Shown here piece by piece: positions 25,582-34,286 of a DNA stretch of 64,000 bases. How positions within the stretch are numbered: the stretch's first letter is position 1; each line of letters starts with the position of its first letter. Source of the stretch: Bittarella massiliensis (ex Durand et al. 2017) (lineage in GTDB: Bacteria; Bacillota; Clostridia; Oscillospirales; Ruminococcaceae); contig NZ_JABFCL010000003.1 in the NCBI RefSeq assembly GCF_017566145.1, forward strand, positions 248,001 through 312,000, given 5' to 3'. Both the position numbers and the translations under genes were made by a program. Below the pieces are notes generated by a model that saw only the letters and a list, made by a program, of their open reading frames with translations, was not told where the DNA came from and did not search any database.

Positions 25582-26304
25582 ATGGCCGGGAAGTACAGCG
25601 AGGGGGAGGAGCGTCGGGTCGCCGCCATTGTGACAGAGGGGATGGCGCACCAGCACACAGAGGGCTCGGTCCGGCGGGAACTGGCGCCCCTCTGTGGGCA
25701 GACCGCCTTTTTGCGGCGGGCCAAGAGGGGAGAGGTGCTGCTGTTAAACGGCGACCCAGCAGACCAGGTGGTACTTTTCCTCTGCGGGCGGTGCGCGGTC
25801 AGCCGGTACAGCGCGGAGGGGGACAACCTCTCCTACGCGGTCCACGAGGAGGCCATCCTGCTGGGGTTGTTGGAGTACCTGGGGGGACAGCCGGCGGTGC
25901 TGGCCACCGTTTCGGCGTTGGAGGAATGCTGGTACCTCGCCTTTCCGGGGGAATTGTTTTTGGAGGCGGTACTCTCTGACCGGGAGTTGACGCGAAAGAT
26001 TCTCCGCTTTTTAGCTGCCTTTGCCGGGGGCAGCATCAACCGGGTCAACGAGTTGGCCCAGTACACCAACCGGGAGAACGTGCTGCTCTGCCTCTACCGG
26101 TACAGCCGGGGACAGCCCCTTCCCTTTGTCTTTCGAAAGAGCAAGCGGGCCTTGGCGGAAGAGTTGGCGATGAATCTGCGCACCCTCTACCGGCAGCTCG
26201 ACGCAGTGGAGAAAGAGGGGCTGATCCGGCGGGCAGGGGGGAAGATATGGATCGGAGAGGGGGAGAGCAGACGGCTGGAGGAAGCGGCATCTAGATTGTT
26301 GTAG
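25582..26304 (+). CDS. Crp/Fnr-family transcriptional regulator
   Basis: The 240-residue protein has an N-terminal cyclic-nucleotide-binding fold (about residues 35-150: GEVLLLNGDPADQVVLFLCGRCAVSRYSAEG). A C-terminal winged helix follows (about 165-235) with SKRALAEELAMNLRTLYRQLDAVEKEGLIRR as recognition region. Few cysteines are present, so an Fnr-type iron-sulfur sensor is unlikely; the ligand is unknown. It is transcribed away from yjjI/yjjW, a common arrangement for a regulator of an anaerobic enzyme. The ATG at 25582 sits 10 nt after GGAGG; the GTG at 25576 is an alternative. Confidence 0.85.
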   Translation: MAGKYSEGEERRVAAIVTEGMAHQHTEGSVRRELAPLCGQTAFLRRAKRGEVLLLNGDPADQVVLFLCGRCAVSRYSAEGDNLSYAVHEEAILLGLLEYLGGQPAVLATVSALEECWYLAFPGELFLEAVLSDRELTRKILRFLAAFAGGSINRVNELAQYTNRENVLLCLYRYSRGQPLPFVFRKSKRALAEELAMNLRTLYRQLDAVEKEGLIRRAGGKIWIGEGESRRLEEAASRLL

Positions 26305-26471
26305 TGCCGGCTTTGGAGGGGAGACGATGGAATGCCCTTTCCCCTTGCATTCTTTTGAAAATTTGGATACACTGAAATAAAAGGCTTCCAAACGCTGGTG
26401 GCTGACAATGAGAAAATACGAATTGTGTTTATTTGTGCATAATATACAAACTGTTATAGGGGGACAAGGGC

Positions 26472-27395
26472 ATGGGTGAGACCACCAAGACCGACATCGT
26501 CATCATCGGCGCGGGCGCTGCGGGGATGACCGCCGCCGTCTACGCCGCGCGGGGAGGCAACAGCGCCATCGTGCTGGAGCAGAATGTCCACGGCGGGCAG
26601 ATCGTCAACACCGGCGAGGTGGAGAATTACCCCGCCATCCTCAGCATCTCCGGGGTGGAGTTTGCCGGCAACCTCTACGAGCAGGCCACCTCCCACGGGG
26701 CGGACATCCGCTATGAAAAGGTCACCGGCTTTGACTTTTCCGGCCCGGTGAAGGTGGTGGAGACCGACGAGGGCCGCTATGAGTGCAAGGCGGTCATCCT
26801 GGCCAACGGGGTGGTCAAGCGCAAGCTCGAGGTGCCCGGGGAAGAGAAATTTCAGGGCCGGGGGGTCTCCTACTGCGCCACCTGCGACGGCGGTTTCTTC
26901 CGCGGCAAGAGGACGGCGGTGGTGGGCGGGGGAAACACCGCGCTGGAAGACGCCCTCTTCCTGGCCAACCTCTGCCAAGAGGTGACCCTGATCCACCGGC
27001 GGGATGAGTTCCGGGGCGACGCCCACAACGTCAAGGCGGTGCTGGCGCGGGAGAACATCCGCATCCTCTATGACACCATCCCCCTGGAGGTGCTGGGGGA
27101 CCAGCAGGTCACCGGCCTGAAGGTGCAGAACAAAAAGACGGGCGAAGAGGGCGAGCTGGCGGTGGACGGGGTCTTTGTGGCTGTGGGCCAGATCCCGCAA
27201 AACGAGCTCTTTCGCGGGGCGGTGGAGATGGACGAGAGCGGTTTTGTCGCCGCCGGCGAGGACACCAAGACCAACATCCCCGGCGTCTTTGCCGCGGGGG
27301 ACACCCGCCAGAAGCTGGTGCGCCAGCTGGTGACGGCGGCGGCCGACGGCGCGGTGGCGGCTGTTATGGCCGGCAGTTATATCTTCTCCCTCTAG
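26472..27395 (+). CDS. trxB: Thioredoxin reductase
   Basis: The 307-residue flavoprotein passes electrons from NADPH to thioredoxin. FAD binding is by GAGAAG (13-18), the redox pair is Cys135-Ala-Thr-Cys138 in GVSYCATCDG, NADPH binds at GGGNTA (152-157) followed by HRRDEFR, and the second FAD contact is VFAAGDTRQ near the C-terminus. The size matches the low-molecular-weight bacterial type. It stands alone with GGGGGA before the ATG and a strong terminator after, and no thioredoxin gene is next to it. Confidence 0.96.
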   Translation: MGETTKTDIVIIGAGAAGMTAAVYAARGGNSAIVLEQNVHGGQIVNTGEVENYPAILSISGVEFAGNLYEQATSHGADIRYEKVTGFDFSGPVKVVETDEGRYECKAVILANGVVKRKLEVPGEEKFQGRGVSYCATCDGGFFRGKRTAVVGGGNTALEDALFLANLCQEVTLIHRRDEFRGDAHNVKAVLARENIRILYDTIPLEVLGDQQVTGLKVQNKKTGEEGELAVDGVFVAVGQIPQNELFRGAVEMDESGFVAAGEDTKTNIPGVFAAGDTRQKLVRQLVTAAADGAVAAVMAGSYIFSL

Positions 27396-27421
27396 CTCAT
27401 AGAATCAATACTGGGACAAGC

Positions 27422-27462
27422 GGGCCGCCCAGTCCCCCCTGGGGACGGGGCGGCCCTTTTTT
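27422..27462 (+). terminator. Terminator of trxB
   Basis: GGGCCGCCC pairs with GGGCGGCCC (with an inner CCCC/GGGG extension) and is followed by six T. Confidence 0.85.
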
Positions 27463-27490
27463 ACTCTGCAGAGAGAAGGGAGGGTGGCAA

Positions 27491-28813
27491 GTGGTGGCGA
27501 GGTCTTCTTACCGCCGGCCATACCGGGGCGGCCGGCGCAGAGAGGCGGGCGGTGGCGGCACCCGCTTTTTGGCGGTGCTGCTGGCCGCTGCCCTACTGGG
27601 GGGCGCCTTTTGGCTGCTTCCCCGCCTTTCGGGCGGGGGCAAGGGCGAGGGAGAGCTGCCCTCCCCCGTGGGCTCTTCCAGCGGCAGCAGCGACGGGAAC
27701 GCCCTGAAGGGCAGCGAGGCCCCGGATGGGGAGTACCGGGCCGTCTGGTTTTCCTACCTGGATTTGGCGGATATTCTCACCGGGAAAGACGAGGTGGAGT
27801 TTACAGACAGTATAAATAGAGAGTTTCAAAACTGTAAGGAGATGGGGCTCAACACCGTCATCGTCCAGGTGCGGCCATACAGCGACGCCCTCTACCCCTC
27901 CAAGCTGTTCCCCTACTCCAAGTACGCGGCGGGGAAGCAGGGGCAGGACCCGGGGTTTGACCCGCTTAAGATCATGGTGGAGTTATCCCACCAGAAGGGG
28001 CTGAAGATCGAGGCCTGGATCAACCCCTACCGCATCAGTTCGGCGGCCGATTCAGCCCCCTGCGCCGAGAACCCCGGGGCCAAGTGGTTTGCCGACGGCG
28101 CCACCAGGGGCGACTGGGTGGTACAGGTGGGCGAGGGGCTCTACTACAACCCGGCCATTCCCCAGGTGCAGGACCTGATCGTCTCCGGGGTGGAGGAGAT
28201 TTTGCAAAATTACGCCGTTGACGGCATCCACTTTGACGACTACTTCTACCCCTCCGACGCCGACGACAGCTTTGACGCGGCGGCCTACCAGCGCTACCGG
28301 GACGGGGGCGGACAGCTCTCCCTGGGCGATTTTCGCCGCGCCAATGTGGACGCCCTGGTGCAGCGGGTCTACCGGGCGGTGAAGGATGAGAACCCCGCCC
28401 TGGTCTTTGGCATCAGCCCCCAGGGGAATGTGGACAACTGCTACCGGTCCATGTACGCTGACGTGAAGAAGTGGGCCTCGCAGCCGGGGTATGTGGACTA
28501 CATAGCCCCCCAGATTTACTGGGGGTACAGCCATCCCCAGGCGTCTGCCCGCTACGATGTGAAGATCAGCGAGTGGAACAGCTACTGCAAAGAGCCGTCG
28601 GTCAAGCTCTACATCGGGCTGGCGGCCTACCGGATGGGGGACGAGGCCACCGGCTTCTCCCAAAACGGCGACGACATGGCGCGGATGGTGGCCGACGCCC
28701 GCAAAAAATCGGCCTATGGGGGATTCATCCTCTTTCGCTACCAAAACCTGACCGACGGCGGCGAGATCGCACAAAAAGAGGTGGGCAACCTAAAGGCCCT
28801 GCTGCAAAAATAG
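27491..28813 (+). CDS. Membrane-anchored glycoside hydrolase-like protein (GHL10/YngK, DUF187)
   Basis: The 440-residue protein has a basic N-terminus and one membrane segment (about residues 25-45), then a Gly/Ser linker and a TIM-barrel domain from about residue 80. The barrel reads YRAVWFSYLDLADIL, NTVIVQVRPYSDALYPS, GLKIEAWINPYR, VDGIHFDDYFYP and YVDYIAPQIYWGYSHP, as in YngK and related family-10-like hydrolases. The paired acids in HFDDYF are probable catalytic residues. It likely acts on a cell-wall glycan outside the membrane. The GTG at 27491 follows GGGAGGG. Confidence 0.88.
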   Translation: MVARSSYRRPYRGGRRREAGGGGTRFLAVLLAAALLGGAFWLLPRLSGGGKGEGELPSPVGSSSGSSDGNALKGSEAPDGEYRAVWFSYLDLADILTGKDEVEFTDSINREFQNCKEMGLNTVIVQVRPYSDALYPSKLFPYSKYAAGKQGQDPGFDPLKIMVELSHQKGLKIEAWINPYRISSAADSAPCAENPGAKWFADGATRGDWVVQVGEGLYYNPAIPQVQDLIVSGVEEILQNYAVDGIHFDDYFYPSDADDSFDAAAYQRYRDGGGQLSLGDFRRANVDALVQRVYRAVKDENPALVFGISPQGNVDNCYRSMYADVKKWASQPGYVDYIAPQIYWGYSHPQASARYDVKISEWNSYCKEPSVKLYIGLAAYRMGDEATGFSQNGDDMARMVADARKKSAYGGFILFRYQNLTDGGEIAQKEVGNLKALLQK

Positions 28814-28835
28814 GGGGCGATTTTGGCGGGGACGG

Positions 28836-28853
28836 AGTGCTCCGCTTTTTTGT
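28836..28853 (+). terminator. Short terminator after the YngK-type gene
   Basis: A CGGAG/CTCCG stem is followed by GC and six T. Confidence 0.5.
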
Positions 28854-28926
28854 GGGGCGGGAGCGGCAGCTTTTCCGACGGGGGCGGTAGGCAACGGGGC
28901 TCCGCCGTGCTATACTGGAAAAAAGC

Positions 28927-28957
28927 AGCCCGGCGGCAGGTGCGCCCCGCCGGGCGA
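28927..28957 (+). other. GC-rich hairpin in the leader of the deaminase gene
   Basis: GCCCGGCGG pairs with CCGCCGGGC over a loop of about 11 nt, some 27 nt before the GTG start. There is no T tract; it may affect mRNA stability or translation. Confidence 0.4.
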
Positions 28958-28983
28958 GTCTACAAAAAACGGGGGAATTTGCC

Positions 28984-30318
28984 GTGGCCAATCTACTGCT
29001 GAAAAACGCCCTGATCCTCACCATGGACGAGGCGCTGACAACCGTGCAGAGGGGATACCTGCAAATCAGCGGCGATCGCATCGCCGCCCTGGGCGAGGGG
29101 GAGCCGCCCTTTTCCGAAGAGGGGTACCAGGTGCTGGACTGCAGTGGGAAGATCGTCATCCCGGGGATGATCAACACCCACAACCACCTGCCCATGATCC
29201 TTTTTCGCAGCCTGGGGGACGACGTGGCCGACCGGCTCAAGCGCTACCTCTTTCCGCTGGAAAATGAGTCGCTGGACGCCCCCATGGTCCGCGCCGGGGC
29301 CGACTATGCCTTTGCCGAACTGCTCTTCGGCGGGGTGACCACCTGCTATGACGCCTACTATTTTGAGGACGAGGTGGCCCAGGCGGCCGAGGCCTGCGGC
29401 ATCCGCGCGGTACTGGCAGAGACCATTTTAGAGGGGCCCAGCCCCAGCGCCAAGGAACCCTATGGCGAGTGGGCGTACACCAAGTGGTTTGTGGAGAAGT
29501 GGAAGGGGCACCCCCGCATCACCCCCTCCATCAACTGCCACGCCCCCTATTCCAACGACACCGAACACCTGGTGGCCGCCCACGACCTGGCCCGGCGGGA
29601 GGGGCTGCTGATGAGCATGCACGTGGCGGAGATGGCCTATGAGCAGGCCGGCTGTCTGGAGCGCTACGGCTTGAGCCCGGTGGCCTACCTGGACTCCATC
29701 GGCGTTCTGGACGAGCACTTCCTGGCCGCCCACTCCATCCTCATGGACGAGGCCGACCTGGACATCTACCAGCGCCGGGGGGTCAAGGTCTCCTACAACG
29801 CCGGATCCAACGCCAAGTCCGCCAAAGGGGTGGCCAAAATCCGGCAGATGCTGGACCGGGGGATCCCCGTCTCTTTGGGGACCGACGGGGCCATGAGCGG
29901 AAACACCATCGACATTGTGACCCAGCTCTCTCTGGTGGGGAAGATTCAAAAGCTCTTTAACGGCGACCGCACCCTCTTCCCCGCGCGGGAGATTTTGCAG
30001 CTGGCCACCATCGGCGGGGCCCGCGCCCTGGGGATGGAGGGGGAGATCGGCTCTCTGGAGGTGGGGAAGAAGGCGGACATCGCCATCTTCGAGACCGACA
30101 GCGTCAACATGAACCCGGTCTACGACCCCTATTCGGTCATCGTTTACAGTGCCAATCCGGGCAATGTGGAGAGCACCATCGTCGACGGCGAGCTGGTCAT
30201 GCACCGCCGCCAGCTGCGCAGCATGGATTTTGGCGCGGCCAAGGCCCGGCTGCTGGCCTACCAGGAACAGATCCGGCAGACGGCGGCGGAGCTGGACCGG
30301 GCGCTGGCAGAGGGGTGA
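28984..30318 (+). CDS. MtaD/TrzN-like amidohydrolase (nucleoside or aminohydrolase deaminase)
   Basis: The 444-residue protein belongs to the ATZ/TRZ group of metal-dependent deaminases that includes 5-methylthioadenosine/S-adenosylhomocysteine deaminase (MtaD). Metal ligands are visible in NTHNHLPM (His66, His68), SMHVAEMAYE, AAHSILMDEADL and SLGTDGAMSGN. The C-terminal GSLEVGKKADIAIFE closes the beta-sandwich. The exact substrate cannot be set from sequence alone; MTA/SAH or adenosine-type purines are most likely. GTG start. The flavodoxin-fold gene follows within about 30 nt, suggesting one transcript. Confidence 0.87.
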   Translation: MANLLLKNALILTMDEALTTVQRGYLQISGDRIAALGEGEPPFSEEGYQVLDCSGKIVIPGMINTHNHLPMILFRSLGDDVADRLKRYLFPLENESLDAPMVRAGADYAFAELLFGGVTTCYDAYYFEDEVAQAAEACGIRAVLAETILEGPSPSAKEPYGEWAYTKWFVEKWKGHPRITPSINCHAPYSNDTEHLVAAHDLARREGLLMSMHVAEMAYEQAGCLERYGLSPVAYLDSIGVLDEHFLAAHSILMDEADLDIYQRRGVKVSYNAGSNAKSAKGVAKIRQMLDRGIPVSLGTDGAMSGNTIDIVTQLSLVGKIQKLFNGDRTLFPAREILQLATIGGARALGMEGEIGSLEVGKKADIAIFETDSVNMNPVYDPYSVIVYSANPGNVESTIVDGELVMHRRQLRSMDFGAAKARLLAYQEQIRQTAAELDRALAEG

Positions 30319-30350
30319 CATCATTGGCGGGAAATGAGGGGGGAGAGCAG

Positions 30351-30926
30351 GTGAAGCGGATTTTGATCGTTGTCGGCGGCGGGCGGCCCGGCGGAAATAC
30401 CGCCCAGCTGGTGGACGCCTTTGCACAGGGGGCCCAGGAGGCCGGACACCGGGTGGAGCAGGTCTCCCTGCTGCAGACCGAGGTGAAGGGCTGCCTCGGC
30501 TGCAACGCCTGCCGACGCGGGGTCCCCTGCGTGATCCGGGACGGGTTTGCCGACCTCGTCCCCAAAATAGAGGGGGCCGATCTGATTGTCTTTGCCTCGC
30601 CCCTCTACTTTTGGACCCTGTCCTCCCGCATCAAGGCCCTGATCGAGCGGTTTTACTCCCTTGCAAAGGCCGACGACAACCCGCCCCTGGGCCGGTATGA
30701 GCGGTACCCGGACAAGGAGTGCGCCCTGCTGATGACGGCGGCGGACAACTTTTTTTGGACGTTTGAGCAGGCGGTGTCCTACTACCGCTTTGCCCTGGTC
30801 AACTACATCGGCTTTCGCGACCGGGGAATGGTGCTGGCCGGCGGGTGCGGCCCCACCGAGGGGGCGCCGCAGATCGAGGGGACCGGTCACCTGGAGGAGG
30901 CCTATGCCTTTGGCAGGTCGCTTTGA
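30351..30926 (+). CDS. Flavodoxin-fold NAD(P)H-dependent FMN reductase
   Basis: The 191-residue protein starts KRILIVVGGGRPGGNTAQLVDAF, the FMN-phosphate-binding loop of the NADPH-dependent FMN reductase/flavodoxin_2 family. It has the Cys-rich strand GCLGCNACRRGVPCV and then IVFASPLYFWTLSSRIKALIERF, the second FMN loop. Members of this iron-sulfur-flavoprotein-like group act as quinone, nitro or disulfide reductases. The GTG at 30351 with GGGGGGAG is chosen; a GTG overlapping the upstream stop (30315) is possible. It sits downstream of the deaminase and ends at a terminator. Confidence 0.85.
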   Translation: MKRILIVVGGGRPGGNTAQLVDAFAQGAQEAGHRVEQVSLLQTEVKGCLGCNACRRGVPCVIRDGFADLVPKIEGADLIVFASPLYFWTLSSRIKALIERFYSLAKADDNPPLGRYERYPDKECALLMTAADNFFWTFEQAVSYYRFALVNYIGFRDRGMVLAGGCGPTEGAPQIEGTGHLEEAYAFGRSL

Positions 30927-30985
30927 CCGGAGGGGGCAAAGGGCAAAGGGCAAAGGAGCAAAGAGAGAAGGACGACAAATAGAAA

Positions 30986-31016
30986 GGGGAGCGCTTGGAG
31001 GGCGCTCCCCTTTTTT
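30986..31016 (+). terminator. Terminator of the deaminase-flavoprotein operon
   Basis: GGGGAGCGC pairs with GCGCTCCCC and six T follow. Confidence 0.85.
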
Positions 31017-31034
31017 GGAAAATTTGGCCGGCGA

Positions 31035-31154
31035 CTACTTTTTCTTTCGGTAGAAGAGAAAGGAGATCACACTCAACAGGGCGATGAGGACAGCCGCCAG
31101 GCCGATAAAGCCCAGGACAGACAGGGCGGAGACAGAGCGGGCGGCGAGCACCAT
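31035..31154 (-). CDS. 39-residue single-pass membrane micro-protein
   Basis: An ATG at 31154, nine nt after AAAGGAGGG, opens MVLAARSVSALSVLGFIGL... with one hydrophobic helix of about 24 residues and a C-terminal FYRKKK. The basic end should stay in the cytoplasm. No relatives are recognised. The excellent ribosome binding site is the main evidence that it is expressed. It could be a small regulator of a membrane complex or simply a short anchored peptide. Confidence 0.55.
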   Translation of the reverse strand: MVLAARSVSALSVLGFIGLAAVLIALLSVISFLFYRKKK

Positions 31155-31332
31155 AAAAATCCCTCCTTTACGGAGTTGGCCCCAAAGCGGGCAAAGTCTT
31201 CTGTTCACCTCTATCATACCCGGGCGGGGAGCAGCCGACAAGGGGGAGGGGGCAATCGTTAGAGGGGCGCAAAACAAACTTCATCACTTCGTCATTTTCG
31301 GAGAAAAAACAGCCGGTTTTGGACAGGGAAAA

Positions 31333-31359
31333 AGCCCCCGCTCGGAGGGAGCGGGGGCT
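31333..31359 (-). terminator. Terminator of the 50-residue membrane protein gene
   Basis: On the minus strand AGCCCCCGCTC pairs with GAGCGGGGGCT and five T follow. Confidence 0.8.
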
Positions 31360-31382
31360 GGCTGTCTGTTTGTGGGGAGGGA

Positions 31383-31535
31383 TCAGACGGTTTCGGGCTC
31401 GTCCTCTCCGTCCAGGTCCAGCTTGACGTAGTGGCGGTACAGGTCGCGGTAGCTGTCGTTTTCCCGGTCGTTGATCAGACCGATGGCGACAGCCGCCAGG
31501 GCGATGACGATGAGCAGTTTGAGCAGGCCTTTCAC
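31383..31535 (-). CDS. 50-residue single-pass membrane protein
   Basis: The GTG at 31535 lies 8 nt after GGGAGG and opens VKGLLKLLIVIALAAVAIGL, one N-terminal membrane helix. A short charged tail, NDRENDSYRDLYRHYVKLD, ends in DGEDEPETV. The acidic C-terminal part is probably soluble. The family is not recognised. It is monocistronic, ending at its own terminator, and faces the same way as the CBM9-like gene upstream. Confidence 0.6.
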   Translation of the reverse strand: MKGLLKLLIVIALAAVAIGLINDRENDSYRDLYRHYVKLDLDGEDEPETV

Positions 31536-31614
31536 AGATGTGTCCTCCCTTTTGGCCCCGGTGGCTGTGTGCCCCGGGGCGGTTGTGTTGGCGGCGTTTG
31601 GTTCAGTATACACC

Positions 31615-32241
31615 CTAGAGGCGCAGAAATTCAATATCGCAGAAGCCGTCGGTGCGGTAGACCGAGGAGTTTCCCCGCTCCTCCACCGGGGAGACAGCGC
31701 CGAAATGGGCCATTTGGGGGTTTTGGCAGCAGATGTACAAGTTCCCCTTCATCACCGTTTCCTCGTTCAGCTGGTGGGCGCCATAAAGGCGCTGGAAGAG
31801 CCGCTCGGAGAGGAGGAAGGTGCACCCCCAGTAGACCCCGATCTCGTTGTAGCCGCCCTGGGTGAGGGGGGTGAAGTCGGCGCCAATCTCCCGGGTCAGG
31901 TCGTCTACGATCTCGGCCCCGTCGCAGAGGGTGGCGAGGAACCCGCCGTAGATGTCGCAGGTGACGTTGATGTAGTAGCGGCTGGACTGGGGGAAGGGGT
32001 TGAGGGAGAGGGAGGCGCAGCAGTTTTGGAAGATGTCCCCCTCGTCTCTCTGGATGGGGATCAGGTCAGGGTTTTCAAAGACGGTGTGGTTGACGTAGAG
32101 GCCGGACCCCGCAACCGCGGCCAAGCGGGTGTGCATAAAGGGCTTGAAAGAGCCCTTTTCCTGGGGAAAGTCGGTGGGATAGACGGCGGGCAGCATGTCG
32201 AAGACCGGCATGGAGTCCTGCAAAACGGCGGTGATCTTCAC
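31615..32241 (-). CDS. Carbohydrate-binding family 9-like protein
   Basis: The 208-residue protein has no signal peptide. Its second half resembles the CBM9-like_3 fold: SSRYYINVTCDIYGGFLATL for the strand pair, YNEIGVYWGCTFLLSERLF and the closing KGNLYICCQNPQMAHFGAVSPV...DGFCDIEFLRL. Those relatives usually end GNFYKCGDxxPHPHFLSW...FGxLxF. Whether it binds a sugar cannot be judged; this family is often found as a lone intracellular domain of unknown role. GTG at 32241 follows GGGGG at 10 nt spacing. The assignment is moderate and rests on pattern memory. Confidence 0.6.
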   Translation of the reverse strand: MKITAVLQDSMPVFDMLPAVYPTDFPQEKGSFKPFMHTRLAAVAGSGLYVNHTVFENPDLIPIQRDEGDIFQNCCASLSLNPFPQSSRYYINVTCDIYGGFLATLCDGAEIVDDLTREIGADFTPLTQGGYNEIGVYWGCTFLLSERLFQRLYGAHQLNEETVMKGNLYICCQNPQMAHFGAVSPVEERGNSSVYRTDGFCDIEFLRL

Positions 32242-32465
32242 AGGGCAAAATCCCCCTTTGCGCGATTTTGAAGCGGCGGGGTCACCTCTTCCGCGCCGCA
32301 AATTCCCCTCTAGTATAACACAGTTCCCGGCGAAAAGGGGAAAATTGCTGCGGCAGATGCAAAAAAGTCAGTTGGCTTTTTCTGTTCCCGCCTGGTGTGA
32401 TTGGGTGGCTGCCCTCGGTCCCATCCCCCAAAAGAAGAGGGAAGCTTGAAGGGGTAAAAATTGCG

Positions 32466-32498
32466 AAAAAAGCGGCGAGCATGCGCTCGCCGCTTTTT
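32466..32498 (-). terminator. Terminator of ktrB
   Basis: AAAAAGCGGCGAGC pairs perfectly with GCTCGCCGCTTTTT over a 4-nt loop; it functions in either direction and closes the potassium transporter transcript. Confidence 0.9.
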
Positions 32499-32514
32499 GG
32501 CTTCTTTTGAGAAA

Positions 32515-33894
32515 TTAGCCCACCAAGACCTTGCCCTCGGGCATGACCTGGTTTTTCTTGCGCCCGCCCCGGCCGGAGGCCAGGGAGATGGCGAGGGAGG
32601 CGGGCCCGACCCGGCCGATGAACATGGCGAGCATGGTGATGATGTGGGTGAGGGCGTTGCCCTCGCCGGTGAGCCCGTCGGAGAGGCCCACGGTGCCAAA
32701 GGCCGAGCAGGCCTCGAAGATGGCGTTGATGGGGGTGTTGAACTCGCTGCGGGGGATGGAGTAGAACATCACCGAGGAGGTGATGAAGACCACCACCAGG
32801 GCCAGTGCGGAGATGGTGAGGGCCTTGTAGACGGTCTTGTGGTCGATTCGCCGCTTGAGAATGACGGTGTTCTCCCGCCCGGAGGAAAAACTCAGGATGG
32901 TCATGACGATGACGGCGAAGGTGGTGACCTTGATGCCGCCGCCGGTGGAGGCGGGGCCCGCGCCGATGAACATCAGGATGCTGGCCACCAATTTGGTAAA
33001 GCCCGACATGGCACCCAGATCGATGGAGTTAAAGCCCGCCGTCCGGCAGGAGATGGACTGAAAGAGCCCGGCCCCCAGCTTTTCGGGGATGGAGAGGGGC
33101 CCCATGGTGGCGGGGTTGTTCCACTCCAGCACGCAGAAGAGAAGGGTGCCCAACAGGATGAGGAGGGCGGTGATGAAGAGGACAATTTTGGTGTGCAGCC
33201 GCAGCTTTTTGGTGTGGCGGAGACCGTAGAGGTCTGCCCAGACCAGAAAGCCCAGGCCGCCGATGACGATCAGGGCGCTGATGGTGCCGATGACGATGGG
33301 GTCGCCGGTGTAGTGAATCAGGCTGCTGTAAGCCCCCTCGTGGCCCAAAATGTCAAAACCCGCGTTGCAGAAGGCCGACACCGCCAGGAAAAAGGAGGTC
33401 CACAGCCCCTGGAAAAAGCCATAGCGGGGGATGAAGCTGAGACAGAGCAGCAGGGTGCCGCAGCCCTCGATGAGCAGGGAGGCCTTGACCACCATTCGCA
33501 CCAGGTGGGGCAGTCCGCTGACCGAGGAGGCGCTGATGGACTCCTGCGCCAAGGACATGTTTTTGAAGCGCATCTTTTTGCCCACCGCCACACTGAAAAA
33601 GGTGACAAAGGTGATGAGCCCCAGGCCGCCGATCTGAATCAGGCAGAGGATGACCAGCTGCCCGAAAAAGCTGAAGTGCAGGTAGGTGTCCACCACGATC
33701 AGCCCGGTGACGCAGGTGGCCGAGGTGGCGGTGAACAGGGCGTCCAAAAAGGGGGTGAACTCCCCGCTGCGCGAGGAGAGGGGCAGGCAGAGAAGCAACC
33801 CCCCCACGGTGATGACCAACAGGAAGCTGGCGACGATGATCTGGGTGGGGGAGAGCGGTTTCTTGACCTTTTTTTCGACCGTTTGTTCCGACAT
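32515..33894 (-). CDS. ktrB: KtrB/TrkH-type potassium transporter subunit
   Basis: The 459-residue membrane protein has the four pore repeats of the SKT superfamily with selectivity-filter segments ATCVTGLIV, SAFCNAGFD, RTAGFNSID and SAFGTVGLSDG, flanked by helices. It imports potassium (with sodium) and normally needs a cytosolic RCK partner, KtrA/TrkA. None is adjacent here, so the partner must be encoded elsewhere. The ATG start is preceded by AGAAGAGAG. Monocistronic and ended by a strong terminator. Confidence 0.93.
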   Translation of the reverse strand: MSEQTVEKKVKKPLSPTQIIVASFLLVITVGGLLLCLPLSSRSGEFTPFLDALFTATSATCVTGLIVVDTYLHFSFFGQLVILCLIQIGGLGLITFVTFFSVAVGKKMRFKNMSLAQESISASSVSGLPHLVRMVVKASLLIEGCGTLLLCLSFIPRYGFFQGLWTSFFLAVSAFCNAGFDILGHEGAYSSLIHYTGDPIVIGTISALIVIGGLGFLVWADLYGLRHTKKLRLHTKIVLFITALLILLGTLLFCVLEWNNPATMGPLSIPEKLGAGLFQSISCRTAGFNSIDLGAMSGFTKLVASILMFIGAGPASTGGGIKVTTFAVIVMTILSFSSGRENTVILKRRIDHKTVYKALTISALALVVVFITSSVMFYSIPRSEFNTPINAIFEACSAFGTVGLSDGLTGEGNALTHIITMLAMFIGRVGPASLAISLASGRGGRKKNQVMPEGKVLVG

Positions 33895-34086
33895 GACAGC
33901 AATCTCTCTTCTCTTTCAAAAATTTGCCTATCGAATCGCTGAAACGGCGCTCGGGGCGGGGGAAAATGGGCTTCCCCGCCGGAGCGAACTGCCTATCAGT
34001 ATAGCAAATCCCCATTTTCTTTACAACAAGTTTAGGCTTCTTTTTCTTCTCTTAACGCTTTCTTAACGCCTCCTGTGGGGCGGGCA

Positions 34087-34115
34087 TTGCTTTTGGGTGG
34101 TGAGTCTGCTATAAT
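34087..34115 (+). promoter_or_regulatory. SigA promoter for tRNA-Arg
   Basis: TTGCTT, a 17-nt spacer and TATAAT with an extended TGC in front lie about 50 nt before the tRNA. Confidence 0.75.
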
Positions 34116-34166
34116 AATATACAGTCCCCCATTCCGCAGCGCGGGCCGGGGAGACCCTTTTGCTCT

Positions 34167-34243
34167 GCGCTTGTAACTCAGCTGGATAGAGTGCATCCCT
34201 CCTAAGGATGAAGCCGGGGGTTCGAATCCCTTCAAGCGCGCCA
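34167..34243 (+). tRNA. tRNA-Arg (CCU)
   Basis: The acceptor GCGCTTG pairs with CAAGCGC, the anticodon loop is CTCCTAA (CCT) in a CATCC/GGATG stem, the T-loop is GGTTCGAATCC and the CCA is encoded at 34241-34243. Arg-CCU genes are frequent integration sites; the segment to the right, up to the surface protein, has lower GC than the neighbourhood. Confidence 0.97.
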
Positions 34244-34248
34244 GTCGA

Positions 34249-34286
34249 GAACCTCGACGCGCAAGCTGCGTTCGGGGTTTTTTCTT
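34249..34286 (+). terminator. Terminator of tRNA-Arg
   Basis: An interrupted stem (ACC.CGACGC with GCGT.CG.GGT) is followed by TTTTTT just after the tRNA. Confidence 0.65.
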
